Below, piece after piece: positions 43,139 to 53,760 of a DNA stretch of 56,253 nt. The stretch's first letter is position 1. Every line of letters begins with the position of its first letter. A program made the translations under genes and the position numbers. A model generated the notes under the pieces. That model saw only the letters and a program-made list of their open reading frames with translations, did no database searches and had not been told where the DNA came from. Source of the stretch: Bacillota bacterium (lineage in GTDB: Bacteria > Bacillota > UBA4882 > UBA10575); the NCBI GenBank assembly GCA_012735135.1, contig JAAYHY010000001.1, forward strand, positions 1 through 56,253. The letters run 5' to 3'.

Positions 43139-43154
43139 CCAGGAAAACCAATTA

Positions 43155-44534
43155 TTATGTTTGGGGTGGAGGTCCGGTGGTTAAACCGGCTTCAATCGCC
43201 TTTAAGGAAGCTTGAACCCGGTTCTCCACCTGCAGTTTGGTGTAGAGCGCACTAATATTATTTTTGACGGTCTGTTCGGCCAGGTGAAGCCGCTCGGCAA
43301 TTTGGCGGTTGTCACAACCCTGCGCGATCAAGGTTAAAATCTGGATCTCCCGTTCGTTTAGCTTCTCTAACCAGGCAGGTTTTCCGGGAGCAACGGGGGT
43401 GGGCACGGCCGGGGACACGGCCGTAAACGCCGGAAAGACCCCTTTATAGACAGCCAGGGCCGAACAGAAGAAGAAAAGTTCCAAAGTGACAAAGAGCAAC
43501 CAATAGATCGTCCGGAAGACGGAGAAAAAATGGGCTTTTCGGACAAGACCTTGGGCGATCGGAATCACGTTCAGCAAAAGCCAGTTGTTTTCGGCAAGGG
43601 GGTAATTAACCACCAGGACCGTGCTGCCGTGGGCTTGGGTAAAGAGACTGACCTCCGTTTTCAGCAGGTCATGGAGGCGGAAAGAACTTAGATCGGAAAA
43701 AAGAGAAGCGACTTTCGTCGCAATCTCCTCTTTAAAGGGGGAAGAAAGGATGGTCCCCTCCCCGTCGACCAGCAGATAATAATCGCTCTTCAGCTTGCCG
43801 TCCAAAGAATGTTCTTCTTTATAAAGATGATCATTGATCGAATAATCCAGATACTTCTCCTTGAGAAACAGCAAAAGCAGGCCGAGGGGCTCTCCGGAAT
43901 ACAGGTGATTGATCCGCCGGCCAAGGACTAAAAAGTAATCTTGATTCAGGTGTAAACGCAAAGGACCGAACCGGACAATTTGCCCACCGGCCGCCATGAT
44001 CCGCTGATATTGAAGACTCTCCCGAAAGTTCCAGAGAAATTGGGTGGAAACCAACTCCCCCATGGTTAAGGCCTTCCGCTTTGGATTATTATGGTCAAAA
44101 AAGACCGCTTCCGCGAGGACCGGATCAAAAAAGGCATAGCCATCCATAAAATTGGAAAAGGACTGGTTATACTGGGAAACACCATAGGTTTCGGTAGCGG
44201 TAACATACTCCTGCAGCATGTTATTTAAGTCTTGATTGGCAATCAATTGAATTGAGATATTCTCGTAATCATCCATTTTCACCTGGAGATTGGCCGCAAT
44301 CTGTTTCATCTCCGAGCGGGCATAAGCGGCAATCTTTTCCTGTTGCGGGATGATTTGCCGCTGCCCATAGATAAAGAAAACCGGAAGAAAAAGCACGGCA
44401 AGGACAAGGAAGAACAAAAGTTTAAGGCGGGCGAAAGGGGTGGTCGCCGCCGTCAAGCGCCAGAATTTGATTAACCTTTTTTCGATCCGCTGATAAAAAT
44501 GGTAAAATTGCCTCGCCAATCCCTTTGACGCCAT
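43155..44534 (-). CDS. membrane-anchored LuxR-type one-component regulator with an extracytoplasmic sensor
   Basis: A 459-residue protein. Transmembrane helix 1 spans about residues 36-56 (LKLLFFLVLAVLFLPVFFIYG); an external region of about 280 residues follows, with sensor-like features (LKSDYYLLVDGEGTILSSPF, VLVVNYPLAENNWLLLNVIP) reminiscent of Cache domains; helix 2 is near 345-375; a Pro/Ala linker leads to a LuxR HTH at about 392-455 (LNEREIQILTLIAQGCDNRQIAERL, AEQTVKNNISALYTKLQVENR). No kinase or receiver domain is present, so signal should pass through the membrane directly to DNA. It precedes the ABC importer genes on the same strand and probably controls them. Confidence 0.88.
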   Translation of the reverse strand: MASKGLARQFYHFYQRIEKRLIKFWRLTAATTPFARLKLLFFLVLAVLFLPVFFIYGQRQIIPQQEKIAAYARSEMKQIAANLQVKMDDYENISIQLIANQDLNNMLQEYVTATETYGVSQYNQSFSNFMDGYAFFDPVLAEAVFFDHNNPKRKALTMGELVSTQFLWNFRESLQYQRIMAAGGQIVRFGPLRLHLNQDYFLVLGRRINHLYSGEPLGLLLLFLKEKYLDYSINDHLYKEEHSLDGKLKSDYYLLVDGEGTILSSPFKEEIATKVASLFSDLSSFRLHDLLKTEVSLFTQAHGSTVLVVNYPLAENNWLLLNVIPIAQGLVRKAHFFSVFRTIYWLLFVTLELFFFCSALAVYKGVFPAFTAVSPAVPTPVAPGKPAWLEKLNEREIQILTLIAQGCDNRQIAERLHLAEQTVKNNISALYTKLQVENRVQASLKAIEAGLTTGPPPQT

Positions 44535-44581
44535 TCTTTTCCTCTTTTCCTAGCCCGATTTTCGCCGCATAGTTTAACAAA

Positions 44582-44605
44582 TAATATTATACTTAATATT
44601 ATACT
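44582..44605 (-). repeat. tandem 12-bp direct repeat over the promoter of the LuxR-type gene
   Basis: AGTATAATATTA occurs twice in a row on the minus strand (44605-44594, 44593-44582), each copy containing TATAAT, about 50 bases before the start codon. It may be a duplicated -10 element or a regulator site. Confidence 0.7.
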
Positions 44606-44650
44606 ACTCCTTCACTGTGATTCCTTCTCCCATGTTCAGACATTGCCGTT

Positions 44651-45259
44651 CTAACTTCTGCTTCCCGGCTTCACCAGGGGAATCCCTTGGCGGCAAAGAG
44701 GGCATTCTTCCGGGTCATAGGCTTCAATCTTTACCTGTAATAAACTCTTAAACAAGAGACCGTCAAAAGCAACCTGGCCACCGCTGCGGTCCACCAGCAC
44801 CCCAACCCCCACCGGCTGGGCGCCGGCCGCTCTAACCAGAGCAAGCACTTCCCGGACCGAACCGCCGGTGGTGATCACATCCTCCACCACCAGGACTTTT
44901 TCCCCCGGTTTCAGGGTAAAGCCCCGGCGCAAAGTCATTTCCCCGTTTTGCCTCTCACTGAAAAGGGCCTTTACCCCCAAGGCTCGCCCGACTTCATGGG
45001 CGACGATGATCCCGCCCATGGCCGGTCCGGCCACCGTCTCCACGCCCAGACCGGTAAATTGCCCGGCCAAGGCTTGCCCCAAGACAGCCGCCAGCCGGGG
45101 ATACTGCAAGACCCGGGCACACTGCATATACTGGGCGCTGTGTTTTCCAGAGGTTAGTAAGAAATGTCCTTGGAGCAGCGCTCCTGTCTCTTTAAAGATC
45201 GCCATTATTTCCTGGGGACTTTTCATCCCCGCTCCGGATTCCTCAAGCTTTTCCCACAT
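44651..45259 (-). CDS. pyrE: orotate phosphoribosyltransferase
   Basis: A 202-residue PRTase that converts orotate and PRPP to OMP. The PRPP loop VLVVEDVITTGGSV, the N-terminal LTSGKHS and AGPAMGGIIVAHEVGRALG are diagnostic; the C-terminal zinc-like cysteines (ECPLCRQG) are seen in thermophilic/clostridial members. ATG with GGGGGAAGG. Last gene of the pyr operon; no clear terminator follows before the divergent-spaced LuxR-type promoter. Confidence 0.95.
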   Translation of the reverse strand: MWEKLEESGAGMKSPQEIMAIFKETGALLQGHFLLTSGKHSAQYMQCARVLQYPRLAAVLGQALAGQFTGLGVETVAGPAMGGIIVAHEVGRALGVKALFSERQNGEMTLRRGFTLKPGEKVLVVEDVITTGGSVREVLALVRAAGAQPVGVGVLVDRSGGQVAFDGLLFKSLLQVKIEAYDPEECPLCRQGIPLVKPGSRS

Positions 45260-45359
45260 TTACCTTCCCCCTTCCCTTTTTGCCCCGGTAAAAACTTCTT
45301 TATTTTCTCCTTTCCCTAAAAGGCTGTTCGCTGCTGGTCACTTTTACCTGGAAAATACA

Positions 45360-46067
45360 TTAGCATCTCCACAGACTCTCCAAGGCCTGTCTCGGATCGG
45401 CGGCCCGCGTCACCGGGCGGCCGACGACCAGATAGGAACTGCCGGCCCGGAGGGCCTCCGCCGGGGTGACCACCCGAACTTGATCATTCTTCTCACTGCC
45501 GGGCGGACGAATGCCCGGCGTGACCAGAAGAAAATCCGGCCCAAGACTGCTCCGGAGGATGGCCGCCTCCTGGGCCGAAGCGACCACCCCGTCCAAACCG
45601 GCTTTTTTCGCCAGTTGGGCCAGGTTGACCACCTGAGCCCGGGCCGAACCTTGGACCCCCAACTCCCGCAGGTCTTCTTCGCCCAGACTGGTCAGGACGG
45701 TTACCCCAATCACTTTAATCCCGGCCTGGTGGCAGACCTCCGCCGCCCGCGCCATCATCTCATAACCACCGGCGCAGTGCAGGTCGACCATATCCACGCC
45801 CGCCGCGCATAACACCCGCAGGGTCCGTTCCACCGTTGTGGGAATATCATGCAGCTTCAGATCGAGAAAGAGTTTATACCCCATCCGCTTAAACTCCTCG
45901 ATCAGGTTAAGTCCGGTTATGGCGTAAAGCTCCAGGCCTATTTTGAGCCAGCAGCCGGAGCCTTGTAACGCTTCCGCCAAAGCAAGGGCCTCCCGGCTGG
46001 AAGCCACATCCAAAGCCACGATCACTTTTTCGTTCAGCGGATTGGCCTGGTTCAGACCAGCCTCCAT
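45360..46067 (-). CDS. pyrF: orotidine 5'-phosphate decarboxylase
   Basis: A 235-residue TIM barrel that decarboxylates OMP to UMP. Catalytic motif FLDLKLHDIPTTV (Lys-Asp-Lys-Asp network), N-terminal VALDVAS, VTVLTS and C-terminal PGIRP...GRPVTRA. AAAGGAGG precedes the ATG. In the usual clostridial order between pyrD and pyrE. Confidence 0.96.
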   Translation of the reverse strand: MEAGLNQANPLNEKVIVALDVASSREALALAEALQGSGCWLKIGLELYAITGLNLIEEFKRMGYKLFLDLKLHDIPTTVERTLRVLCAAGVDMVDLHCAGGYEMMARAAEVCHQAGIKVIGVTVLTSLGEEDLRELGVQGSARAQVVNLAQLAKKAGLDGVVASAQEAAILRSSLGPDFLLVTPGIRPPGSEKNDQVRVVTPAEALRAGSSYLVVGRPVTRAADPRQALESLWRC

Positions 46068-46224
46068 CAGCGTTTCCTCCTTTATCTATTTACTGTACAA
46101 GATCACCCCGCCAAAACTCCTCTCCCAAAGACACGGGTTGTTTATGGTGCGTTCTCTTCCCCGTCAACCGTCCGGTCACCATCCATTTGGGCCGGGCAAT
46201 GGGCCTCCCCCCGTAAACCCTCTC

Positions 46225-47142
46225 TTACCGATGGGCCAGTCCCACGATCTCCCGGACCGCGCCGTATCCTTGCTCCCGGCAGTACGTTTCCAACCCCCGG
46301 AGAATCTCCAAGGGAGCCATGGGGTTGACAAAGTTAGCGGTCCCGACACCGACGGCGGCCGCACCGGCCAGCATAAACTCGACCGCATCCTGCCAAGAGC
46401 TGATCCCCCCCATGCCGATAATGGGCAGCTTAACCGCTTGGTAGACTTGATAGACCATCCGCACGGCCACCGGCAGCACCGCCGGGCCGGAGAGTCCGCC
46501 CATGATGTTGCCCAGCACCGGCCGGCCGGTTTTAAGATCAATCCGCATCCCCAAGAGGGTGTTAATCAACGAGATTATATCCGCCCCGCCGTTTTCCACC
46601 GCTTTGGCCATCACGACAATATCGGTAACATTGGGCGATAGTTTGGCGATGAGCGGAAGTCTCGTGTGGCGGCGGGTTATTTTCAAGACTTCCTCGGCGC
46701 TCCTGGGATCGGTCCCGAAGGCCAACCCGCCACCCTTAATATTGGGGCAGGAGATATTCACCTCCAAAGCGGCAATGCAGGAATCTTCCGGCATGGAAGC
46801 GGCCAGCAGCCTGTAATCATCCAAAGAAAAACCGGAGATGTTGACGATCACAGGGGTATTCAGCTTTTCCAGCTTAGGCAGGTGAGTGGCGAGAAAGGCT
46901 TCCAGGCCCGGATTCTCCAAACCTACGGCATTCAGCATCCCGGAGGGGGTCTCCGCCACCCGGGGCGCCGGATTGCCGCGGCGCGGCAAAGGCGTGATCC
47001 CCTTGACCGTAATCGCCCCCAACAGGGAGGGATCGTAAAAAGCCTTATATTCCTCGCCAAAGCCGTAGGTCCCCGAAGCGGTCAGCACCGGGTTTTTCAA
47101 TTGCAAGCTGCCCAGGCGGGTGGTGAGGTCAATCTTGGTCAA
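46225..47142 (-). CDS. pyrD: dihydroorotate dehydrogenase B, catalytic subunit
   Basis: A 305-residue class 1B enzyme, FMN-dependent, oxidising dihydroorotate to orotate with PyrK. TTG 47142 is chosen since AAGGAGGT lies just upstream and it gives the canonical start [18 protein letters not shown] and length. Motifs: [34 protein letters not shown], and IIGMGGI. It overlaps the end of pyrK by 14 bases. Confidence 0.96.
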   Translation of the reverse strand: MTKIDLTTRLGSLQLKNPVLTASGTYGFGEEYKAFYDPSLLGAITVKGITPLPRRGNPAPRVAETPSGMLNAVGLENPGLEAFLATHLPKLEKLNTPVIVNISGFSLDDYRLLAASMPEDSCIAALEVNISCPNIKGGGLAFGTDPRSAEEVLKITRRHTRLPLIAKLSPNVTDIVVMAKAVENGGADIISLINTLLGMRIDLKTGRPVLGNIMGGLSGPAVLPVAVRMVYQVYQAVKLPIIGMGGISSWQDAVEFMLAGAAAVGVGTANFVNPMAPLEILRGLETYCREQGYGAVREIVGLAHR

Positions 47143-48007
47143 CCCAGACCACCTCCTTACCGTCAAAGACGGGGCCGTCCCGGCAGACCCGCTTTCGCGC
47201 CAGGGCGCCGTCGGCCGTCCGGACGGTGCAGGCACAGCCCAAACAAGCCCCCACCCCGCAGGCCATTCTCTCTTCCAATGATACTTCCACCGGCACCCCG
47301 GCGTGGAGAAGAAGCCCGGTCACCGCCTGCAACATCCCTTTGGGGCCGCAGGCGGCGGCCGCGATCACCCTTTGCCCGCCCCGGCCTCCACCGGCCACCG
47401 CGGCCATCCCCGCAACGTTTTGGGGGCCGGTCTCTCCCTTGCGGAACAATTCTGCGCTCAACTCGGCCCTTAGCAGATCAGTAACCATCCCGCGGTGTCC
47501 CATACTCCCGTCCAAAGTGGCGACGGCATAATCCATCCCCAGCGGGAAGAGGGTTGCCCGGCCGACGGTCTCGAGGAAGGACCGGTTTTCCCCGCCCCAG
47601 AGGACTTTCACCTTCACCCGGGACCGGTCCACCGCTGCGGCCAAGGCCAAAAGGGGAAAAAGGCCGATCCCCCCGGCCACCAGCAGCAGTTCTCCCGCCG
47701 CCGGCACGGTAAACCCTTTCCCCACCGGTCCAATCACACTTAAACTTTCCTCCGCCCTCACCCTGGTCAGCAACGCCGTCCCCCGGCCGGCCACCCGGTA
47801 AAAAAGGGTAACCTCCCCCTTGGCCCGGTCGCTCCCGGCGATACTAATGGGGCGGCGGAGCAGAGGATCGGTGGCCACCCCGACCTGCAGGTGGACAAAC
47901 TGGCCGGGTTGGGCGGTGGCCGCCACCGCCCCTTTAAGGACAAGCCGGTAAAGGTCCGAACCCGGGGCCAGCGGCCTGTTTTCAATCACCGTTTCCCGGT
48001 GGAGCAT
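47129..48007 (-). CDS. pyrK: dihydroorotate dehydrogenase B, electron transfer subunit
   Basis: A 292-residue flavoprotein-iron-sulfur subunit passing electrons from PyrD to NAD. FAD motif [13 protein letters not shown]-binding [12 protein letters not shown], and [2Fe-2S] ligands in [13 protein letters not shown] plus a later RVCRDGPVF. The ATG at 48007 follows AGGTG by six bases. A Gly/Ala-rich insertion (about residues 205-225) is longer than in typical PyrK proteins. Confidence 0.95.
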   Translation of the reverse strand: MLHRETVIENRPLAPGSDLYRLVLKGAVAATAQPGQFVHLQVGVATDPLLRRPISIAGSDRAKGEVTLFYRVAGRGTALLTRVRAEESLSVIGPVGKGFTVPAAGELLLVAGGIGLFPLLALAAAVDRSRVKVKVLWGGENRSFLETVGRATLFPLGMDYAVATLDGSMGHRGMVTDLLRAELSAELFRKGETGPQNVAGMAAVAGGGRGGQRVIAAAACGPKGMLQAVTGLLLHAGVPVEVSLEERMACGVGACLGCACTVRTADGALARKRVCRDGPVFDGKEVVWVDQD

Positions 48008-48118
48008 TGTGATCACCTCTTTCCCCTTCTTTATCCGCCTTTCTTTGGCTGTTTATCTTGGCCCAATATCTACTTGGCATTGACCTGACTACTTGACCAT
48101 AATGACTCCGGCCCTCCT

Positions 48119-51100
48119 TTAGAGGGCGAGCAAACTCGGCATGGTCTCTTCCAGCACCTGCAGCCAGGCCTCAGCCGTATCCAGACTGGTAAAGCAGGGG
48201 ATACCCTGTTCCACGGCGGCCCGGCGGATAGCAAAACCGTCGCTGGCCGTCTTCCGGCCGTGGGTGGTCGTATTCACCACACACTGAATTCGTCCGTCCC
48301 GGATCTGGTCCCGGATCTCCGTTGACCCTGTATGCAATTTGGCCACGGTCGTCACCTCCAGACCGGCCTGGCGCAAAGCCGCCGCCGTCCCGGCGGTGGC
48401 GATGATCCGGAAACCCAGCGCATGGAATCGCCGGATCAGGGGAATCCCTTCGGCCTTATCCCGGTCGGCCAAGGTGGCCAGGAGCGTGCCGGAGGCCGAC
48501 ATCTGCAACCCGGCGGCAAGCAAGGCTTTATAGAGCGCTTTCCGGTACTGGTAATCCAGGCCCATGACCTCGCCGGTGGATTTCATCTCCGGCCCCAAGG
48601 AAGGCTCAACCCGGTGCAGCTTGGAGAAGGAGAAAACCGGCACTTTCACGGCCACTTTCTCCCCCGCCGGCGGTAAGCCGGGGGTGATCCCTAATTCAGG
48701 CAGGGGCTCCCCCAAAATTACCCGGGTGGCCAACTCCACAATGGGGATTCCCGTCACTTTGCTCAAAAACGGCACAGTCCGGCTGGCACGGGGGTTTACT
48801 TCAAGAACATAGACCTCATTTTGGTAGATGACATATTGGATATTGAGCAACCCTTTAACCCGCAAGCTCCGGGCGATGGCTTCCGTCAACCCGGTGATGG
48901 CCGCCTGTTGTTCCGCGGGGATCCGCCGGGGCGGATAGACCGTAATCGAATCGCCCGAATGAATACCGGCCCGTTCCAGATGTTCCATAATCCCGGGGAG
49001 ATAAACCCGCTCCCCGTCGGCGACGGCGTCCACCTCCACTTCCTTCCCCAACAGGTATTGGTCGAGCCAGATTTGCTGGCCCGGGAATTCCTGCAAGGCT
49101 TGGGTTAACACCGTGCGGAGCTGCGGCTGATCGTAAACGATTTGCATGGCCCGGCCGCCCAGCACATAAGAGGGGCGAACCATCAACGGGTAGCCAATCA
49201 CCCCGGCCAGCTTCTCCCCCTCCTCGAGGGTGGAGACACAACCACCCCGGGGCCGGCGGGCGCCGATGGCCTGTAACACCTGGTCAAAAAGGCCCCGTTC
49301 TTCAGCCCGGTCAATATCCTCCATGGCCGTCCCCAGAATCTTATACCCGCGCTGCGCCAACCCCTGACCCAGTCCGATCGCCGTCTGCCCGCCGAACTGG
49401 ATGATCACCCCTTCCGGCTCCTCCTTATCCAGGACGGCACAGACCTCTTCCAGGGTTAAAGGCTCGAAATACAAGCGGTCGGCCGTGTCAAAATCGGTGG
49501 AGACCGTCTCCGGGTTGTTATTGATAATAATACTTTCCACCCCGGCCCGGCGCAAGGCCTTGACCGCATGGACCGAACAGTAGTCAAATTCAATCCCCTG
49601 GCCGATACGGATGGGACCGGAGCCAAGGACCACCACCTTCCGCCGGTCACTGACCTTCCTTTCCTGCTTTTCCTTAACTTCCTCCTCAGCATAACAGGAG
49701 TAAAAATAGGGACTGACGGCTTCACCCTGATCGGCGCCGGCGCCAACCGTCTTAAAGACCGGTTGCAGGCCGTGACGTTTCCGGAAAGTATAGACTTCCT
49801 CCTCGGTGGTCCGCCAGAGCCGGGCCACTTCCCGGTCGGCATAACCCATCTTTTTGGCTTGTTCCAGGGTCACCAGGTCGAAAGGGTTGGCTTCCAGTTC
49901 CGCTGCAAAAGCGACAATCCCTTTGATCTTCTCTAAAAAGAAGGGATTCCACCGGTTCAGTCCGGCTACCCGTTCTACACTCCACCCCCGGCGGAAGGCT
50001 TCGGCGATGATGAAGAGCTGATCATCTTCCGGCCGCCGGCACTTGTCCTCTATTTCCCGGTCGCTCAACCTCTTCAGCGCCGGCTCGCAAAGGCCAAAGG
50101 CCCTCAACTCCAGGGAGCGGACGGCTTTCAGCAAAGCGGTTTCCAGGTTATGCCCCAAGCCCATCACCTCCCCGGTGGCTTTCATCTGGGTGCCGAGGGT
50201 CCGGTCGGCATCGGAGAACTTGTCAAAGGGCCAGCGGGGGATCTTGACCGCCACGTAATCCAAGACCGGTTCAAAAAAGGCCGAGGCCTTCCCGGTCATG
50301 GGGTTCCTCAGCTCAGGCAGGGTATAGCCGACGGCAATTTTCGCCGCCACTTTAGCAATGGGATAGCCGGTAGCCTTGGAGGCCAGGGCGCTGGACCGGC
50401 TTAGCCGCGGATTAACCTCAATGACCACATATTCCAGCTTCTCCGGGTGCAAGGCAAACTGGACATTACAACCGCCTTCGATGCCCAAGGCTGCCACGAT
50501 CTTCAGGGCCGAGCCCTTTAAGCATTCCAGTTCCTGGCCGGTCAGGGTCTGGCAGGGCGCCACGACAATACTGTCGCCGGTGTGAATGCCAACAGGGTCC
50601 ATGTTTTCCATATGGCAGACGACAATACTGTTCCCGTCCCGGTCGCGTAAAACTTCAAACTCTATCTCCTTCCAACCGGCCACGCTTTTTTCCACCAGCA
50701 CCTGCCCGATCATACTGGCCAGCAGGCCGTTTTGGACAATCCCTTTCAGTTCTTCAGCGTGATGGGCAATCCCGCCCCCGGTCCCCCCAAGGGTGAACGC
50801 GGGGCGGACGATGACGGGGTAGCCGATGGTTTCGGCAAAACTTAAGGCCTCCTCGACATTGCTCACAATCCGGCTCTCCGGTACCGGCTCGTTGATCATC
50901 TGCATCAGCCGGCGGAACTCCTCCCGGTCTTCGGCTTGCCTGATGCTCCGGAGCGGGGTGCCGAGGAGCGTAATCCCGCAGCGTTGTAAGACTCCGGTCC
51001 GGGCCAATTGAAAGGCCAGATTCAAGCTGGTCTGGCCGCCCATGGTCGGCAGTAACCCGTCCGGCCTTTCTTTCTCAATGATCCGGGTCAAAAACTCCAG

Positions 51101-51307
51101 GGTCAACGGTTCAATATACACCTGGTCGGCGCTTTCCCGGTCGGTCATGATCGTCGCCGGGTTGGAATTGACCAGGAGCGTCCCGATCCCCTCTTCCCTC
51201 AGGGCCCGGCAAGCCTGGGTACCGGCATAATCAAACTCGGCCGCCTGCCCGATGACGATGGGACCGGAACCGATCACCAACACCTTCTGCCAGTTGCCTT
51301 TTGGCAT
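48119..51307 (-). CDS. carB: carbamoyl phosphate synthase large subunit
   Basis: A 1062-residue enzyme of standard length: carboxyphosphate half ([33 protein letters not shown]), oligomerisation region, carbamoyl-phosphate half ([36 protein letters not shown]) and a C-terminal MGS-like allosteric domain ([24 protein letters not shown]). ATG 51307 with GGGAGGAAAG. The glutaminase partner carA normally precedes it but is absent; only 98 non-coding bases separate it from pyrC. Glutamine-derived ammonia therefore requires a carA elsewhere in the genome. Confidence 0.97.
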   Translation of the reverse strand: MPKGNWQKVLVIGSGPIVIGQAAEFDYAGTQACRALREEGIGTLLVNSNPATIMTDRESADQVYIEPLTLEFLTRIIEKERPDGLLPTMGGQTSLNLAFQLARTGVLQRCGITLLGTPLRSIRQAEDREEFRRLMQMINEPVPESRIVSNVEEALSFAETIGYPVIVRPAFTLGGTGGGIAHHAEELKGIVQNGLLASMIGQVLVEKSVAGWKEIEFEVLRDRDGNSIVVCHMENMDPVGIHTGDSIVVAPCQTLTGQELECLKGSALKIVAALGIEGGCNVQFALHPEKLEYVVIEVNPRLSRSSALASKATGYPIAKVAAKIAVGYTLPELRNPMTGKASAFFEPVLDYVAVKIPRWPFDKFSDADRTLGTQMKATGEVMGLGHNLETALLKAVRSLELRAFGLCEPALKRLSDREIEDKCRRPEDDQLFIIAEAFRRGWSVERVAGLNRWNPFFLEKIKGIVAFAAELEANPFDLVTLEQAKKMGYADREVARLWRTTEEEVYTFRKRHGLQPVFKTVGAGADQGEAVSPYFYSCYAEEEVKEKQERKVSDRRKVVVLGSGPIRIGQGIEFDYCSVHAVKALRRAGVESIIINNNPETVSTDFDTADRLYFEPLTLEEVCAVLDKEEPEGVIIQFGGQTAIGLGQGLAQRGYKILGTAMEDIDRAEERGLFDQVLQAIGARRPRGGCVSTLEEGEKLAGVIGYPLMVRPSYVLGGRAMQIVYDQPQLRTVLTQALQEFPGQQIWLDQYLLGKEVEVDAVADGERVYLPGIMEHLERAGIHSGDSITVYPPRRIPAEQQAAITGLTEAIARSLRVKGLLNIQYVIYQNEVYVLEVNPRASRTVPFLSKVTGIPIVELATRVILGEPLPELGITPGLPPAGEKVAVKVPVFSFSKLHRVEPSLGPEMKSTGEVMGLDYQYRKALYKALLAAGLQMSASGTLLATLADRDKAEGIPLIRRFHALGFRIIATAGTAAALRQAGLEVTTVAKLHTGSTEIRDQIRDGRIQCVVNTTTHGRKTASDGFAIRRAAVEQGIPCFTSLDTAEAWLQVLEETMPSLLAL

Positions 51308-51405
51308 CTTCTTTCCTCCCTTCAACAGTCGCCGCAACCAGCGTGGAAAAGAGCGTCCCGGTCCGGCTGGACTTTACCCCACAGCCGGTCACCGGCTCCT
51401 CCTGA

Positions 51406-52734
51406 TTACGGCAGCACCTTCCGGTCTTTAACAACCAGCTTGCCCCCGACCCAGACCATGACCGGAAAGCCTTGCAGTTCCTTACCGAGAAAAGGCGTAT
51501 TATGGCTTTTCGATTCCCGGGTTTCCGCCGTAACCACTTCCCGCCACTCCGGGTCAAAAAGGACCAGGTCGGCCAGGGCCCCTTCCGCCAAGGTGCCGCC
51601 GGGCAGCCCAAACCGGCGGGCCGGGTTCACCGCCCAAAGCTCGATTAATCTCTCCGGTTTCAGCTTTCCTTTGGCCACCAATTCCTGCCAGACCGCGGCC
51701 AAAGCGGTTTCCAGCCCATTGATGCCGAAGGGCGCTTCGGCAAAGGGTTTCGCCTTCTCTTCCCAAGTATGGGGCGCATGGTCGGTGGCCAGTAGATCAA
51801 TAGTCCCGTCCAGCAACCCTTCCAGGAGGGCCGCCTGATCCTCCCGGCTGGGCAGCGGAGGGTTTACTTTATAGGAAGTGCCGGTCAGCGGCACATCCTC
51901 GTCGGCAAAGATTAAATGATGGGGATTTACCTCGGCAGTAAGGTCAATCCCGGCTTCTTTGGCGGCCCTGATCACCCGGACACTTTCTTTCGTCGAAATA
52001 TGGGCCAGATGAAGACGGCCTCCGGTCTCCTTGGCCAGCAGCGCATCCCGGGCCACCATCACACTCTCGGCGCTGGCCGGGATCCCCCTCAAACCCAGGC
52101 GGGCGCTGGTTTCACCCTTCCGTATCACCCCCGCCCCGGCCAAATTTTCATCTTCGCAATGGCTGATCACCGGACAACCGGTCAGCTTCGCATATTCCAA
52201 GGCCAGTCGCATCACCTCGGCGCTTTGGATCCCCTTGCCGTCGTCGGAGAAGGCCACCGCGCCACCGGCTTTCAGGTCCACCATCTCCGTCAGCTCCTGC
52301 CCGGCCAACCCCTTGGTTACCGCCGCCACCGGGTAGACCCGGGCTTTACCCGCCCGCTCCCCCTGGAGACGGACATACTCCACCAGGGCTCTGGTATCGA
52401 TCACCGGCCGGGTGTTGGCCATCGCTAGAATGGAAGTAAAGCCGCCCCGCGCCGCCGCCCGCGCGCCGCTTTTGATCTCCTCTTTCTCCTCCTGTCCCGG
52501 TTCCCGCAGGTGCACATGGGCGTCGATCAAACCGGGAAAGAGATACTTTCCGGCCCCGTCCACCACGGATACCTCCGCCAGGTCGGAACAGCCCAAGAGC
52601 GCCAACACCGCCGCGGCGGTCAACTCTTCCCCCACCACCACTTTGACAATCCGGCCTCCCCGCACCAGCAGGCTGCCCCGGCCGGAGATCCGGTTCACCG
52701 GATCAAGCAGATGCGCATTTTTAATCCACAACAC
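51406..52734 (-). CDS. pyrC: dihydroorotase, class I
   Basis: A 442-residue zinc amidohydrolase closing carbamoyl aspartate to dihydroorotate. Metal and catalytic motifs: DAHVHLREPG, AFSDDGKGI, ISHCEDENL, HLAHIS and LATDHAPHT. GTG 52734 lies seven bases after GGGAGGA and overlaps the end of pyrB by 14 bases. Part of this gene (EYVRLQGERAGKARVYP) has a fragmentary copy at 37553-37602. Confidence 0.96.
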   Translation of the reverse strand: MLWIKNAHLLDPVNRISGRGSLLVRGGRIVKVVVGEELTAAAVLALLGCSDLAEVSVVDGAGKYLFPGLIDAHVHLREPGQEEKEEIKSGARAAARGGFTSILAMANTRPVIDTRALVEYVRLQGERAGKARVYPVAAVTKGLAGQELTEMVDLKAGGAVAFSDDGKGIQSAEVMRLALEYAKLTGCPVISHCEDENLAGAGVIRKGETSARLGLRGIPASAESVMVARDALLAKETGGRLHLAHISTKESVRVIRAAKEAGIDLTAEVNPHHLIFADEDVPLTGTSYKVNPPLPSREDQAALLEGLLDGTIDLLATDHAPHTWEEKAKPFAEAPFGINGLETALAAVWQELVAKGKLKPERLIELWAVNPARRFGLPGGTLAEGALADLVLFDPEWREVVTAETRESKSHNTPFLGKELQGFPVMVWVGGKLVVKDRKVLP

Positions 52735-53659
52735 GGCTGGATCCTCCCCCCATCATTAAATAAATCAAAGCCATCCGGACCGCCACCCCGTTGGTCACCT
52801 GCTCCTCGATTACCGAACACGCGCTGTCCGCCAAGTCGCTGGCGATCTCTACCCCGCGGTTGATCGGCCCGGGGTGGAGGACAATCGTCTCTTTCACGGT
52901 TTTGCCGAGGCGCTCTTTGGTTAAGCCGTAGAGCCGGTGGTATTCGCGGACGGAAGGGAACAAACCCCGCGCTTGTCTTTCCAACTGCAAACGGAGGGCC
53001 ATCACCGCATCGGCGCCGGGTAGTTCCCGGTCTAAATCATAGGAAGTCTTCACCCCCAAATAGCCCATTTCCGGAGGGAGCAGGGTCGGCGGCCCAACCA
53101 AGACCACCTCGGCGCCGAGTTTCTTCAAACCCAGCACATTACTGCGGGCCACCCGGGAGTGGAGGATATCCCCGACAATCACAATCTTCTTCCCGGCCAA
53201 GCCCCCCAGCTTCTCTTTGAGCGTAAAAAAATCCAGCAGCGCTTGGGTCGGATGGGCGTGCTCACCGTCACCGCCGTTGATGACACCCGCCTTGAGCTGC
53301 TGGGCCAAAAAAGCGGCCGCCCCGGAACCGGCGTGTCTGATCACCACCAGATCAATCTTCATCGCCTGCAGAGTCTTGGCAGTATCATATAGGCTTTCGC
53401 CCTTGTTGACACTACTTTGGGCCACCGAAAAAATAGTCACATCCGCCCCCAAAATTTTTGCGGCCGTTTCAAAGGAAGTCCGGGTCCGGGTGCTGTTCTC
53501 GTAAAACATCAGCGCCATAGACTTTCCCCGCAGGGTCGGCAGCTTTTTCAACGGCCGCGTTAAAAGATCTTTCATCGGCAGGGCGGTTTGTAAAACAAAC
53601 TCAATCTCCGCCGCTGTTAAATCCTGAATGTCCAGTAAATTCCGGTGTCTCCACTCCAT
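52721..53659 (-). CDS. pyrB: aspartate carbamoyltransferase catalytic subunit
   Basis: A 312-residue catalytic chain. Carbamoyl phosphate motif FYENSTRTRTSFE, HAHPTQALLD, GDILHSRVARSN and the aspartate-side HPGPINRG. ATG 53659 follows AAGGAGG; a longer frame runs into the attenuator and is not used. No regulatory subunit pyrI is present, as is usual in Firmicutes. First gene of the operon. Confidence 0.97.
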   Translation of the reverse strand: MEWRHRNLLDIQDLTAAEIEFVLQTALPMKDLLTRPLKKLPTLRGKSMALMFYENSTRTRTSFETAAKILGADVTIFSVAQSSVNKGESLYDTAKTLQAMKIDLVVIRHAGSGAAAFLAQQLKAGVINGGDGEHAHPTQALLDFFTLKEKLGGLAGKKIVIVGDILHSRVARSNVLGLKKLGAEVVLVGPPTLLPPEMGYLGVKTSYDLDRELPGADAVMALRLQLERQARGLFPSVREYHRLYGLTKERLGKTVKETIVLHPGPINRGVEIASDLADSACSVIEEQVTNGVAVRMALIYLMMGGGSSRVVD

Positions 53660-53707
53660 GGGCGAAACCTCCTTCCAAACTTGTGGGGTGTTCCGTAAGG
53701 GAACAAT

Positions 53708-53738
53708 AGAAAAAAACCTCCTGGCCAAAGGCAGGAGG
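53708..53738 (-). terminator. pyr attenuator 2: intrinsic terminator
   Basis: CCTCCTG (53717-53723) and CAGGAGG (53732-53738) pair on the minus strand, extended by GCC/GGC, and T7 follows. Lies 49 bases before pyrB, after PyrR loop 2. Confidence 0.9.
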
Positions 53739-53760
53739 AATTGCAGCACAATCCAGCCGT

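Larger units (their letters stand above)
42679..43154. other. 476-bp regulatory region between the LuxR-type regulator and the binding-protein gene
   Basis: It contains the repeat TGTTGACTTG at 42858-42867, 42869-42878 and 42887-42896 with a degenerate copy between, a small inverted repeat CAGTA/TACTG near 43012-43031, and the terminator listed separately. A 99-residue minus-strand frame (42711-43010) looks like chance: very polar, no ribosome binding site, and repeat-derived. Confidence 0.5.

Noticed and set aside
44868-45812. 314-residue plus-strand frame opposite pyrE and pyrF
   Set aside because: Shadow of two well-supported genes; no family features.
51308-51405. carA remnant between carB and pyrC
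   Set aside because: Translations in all frames show no CarA motif.
53660-53749. N-terminal extension of PyrB
   Set aside because: It would translate the attenuator terminator; the ATG at 53659 has a perfect ribosome binding site and canonical length.
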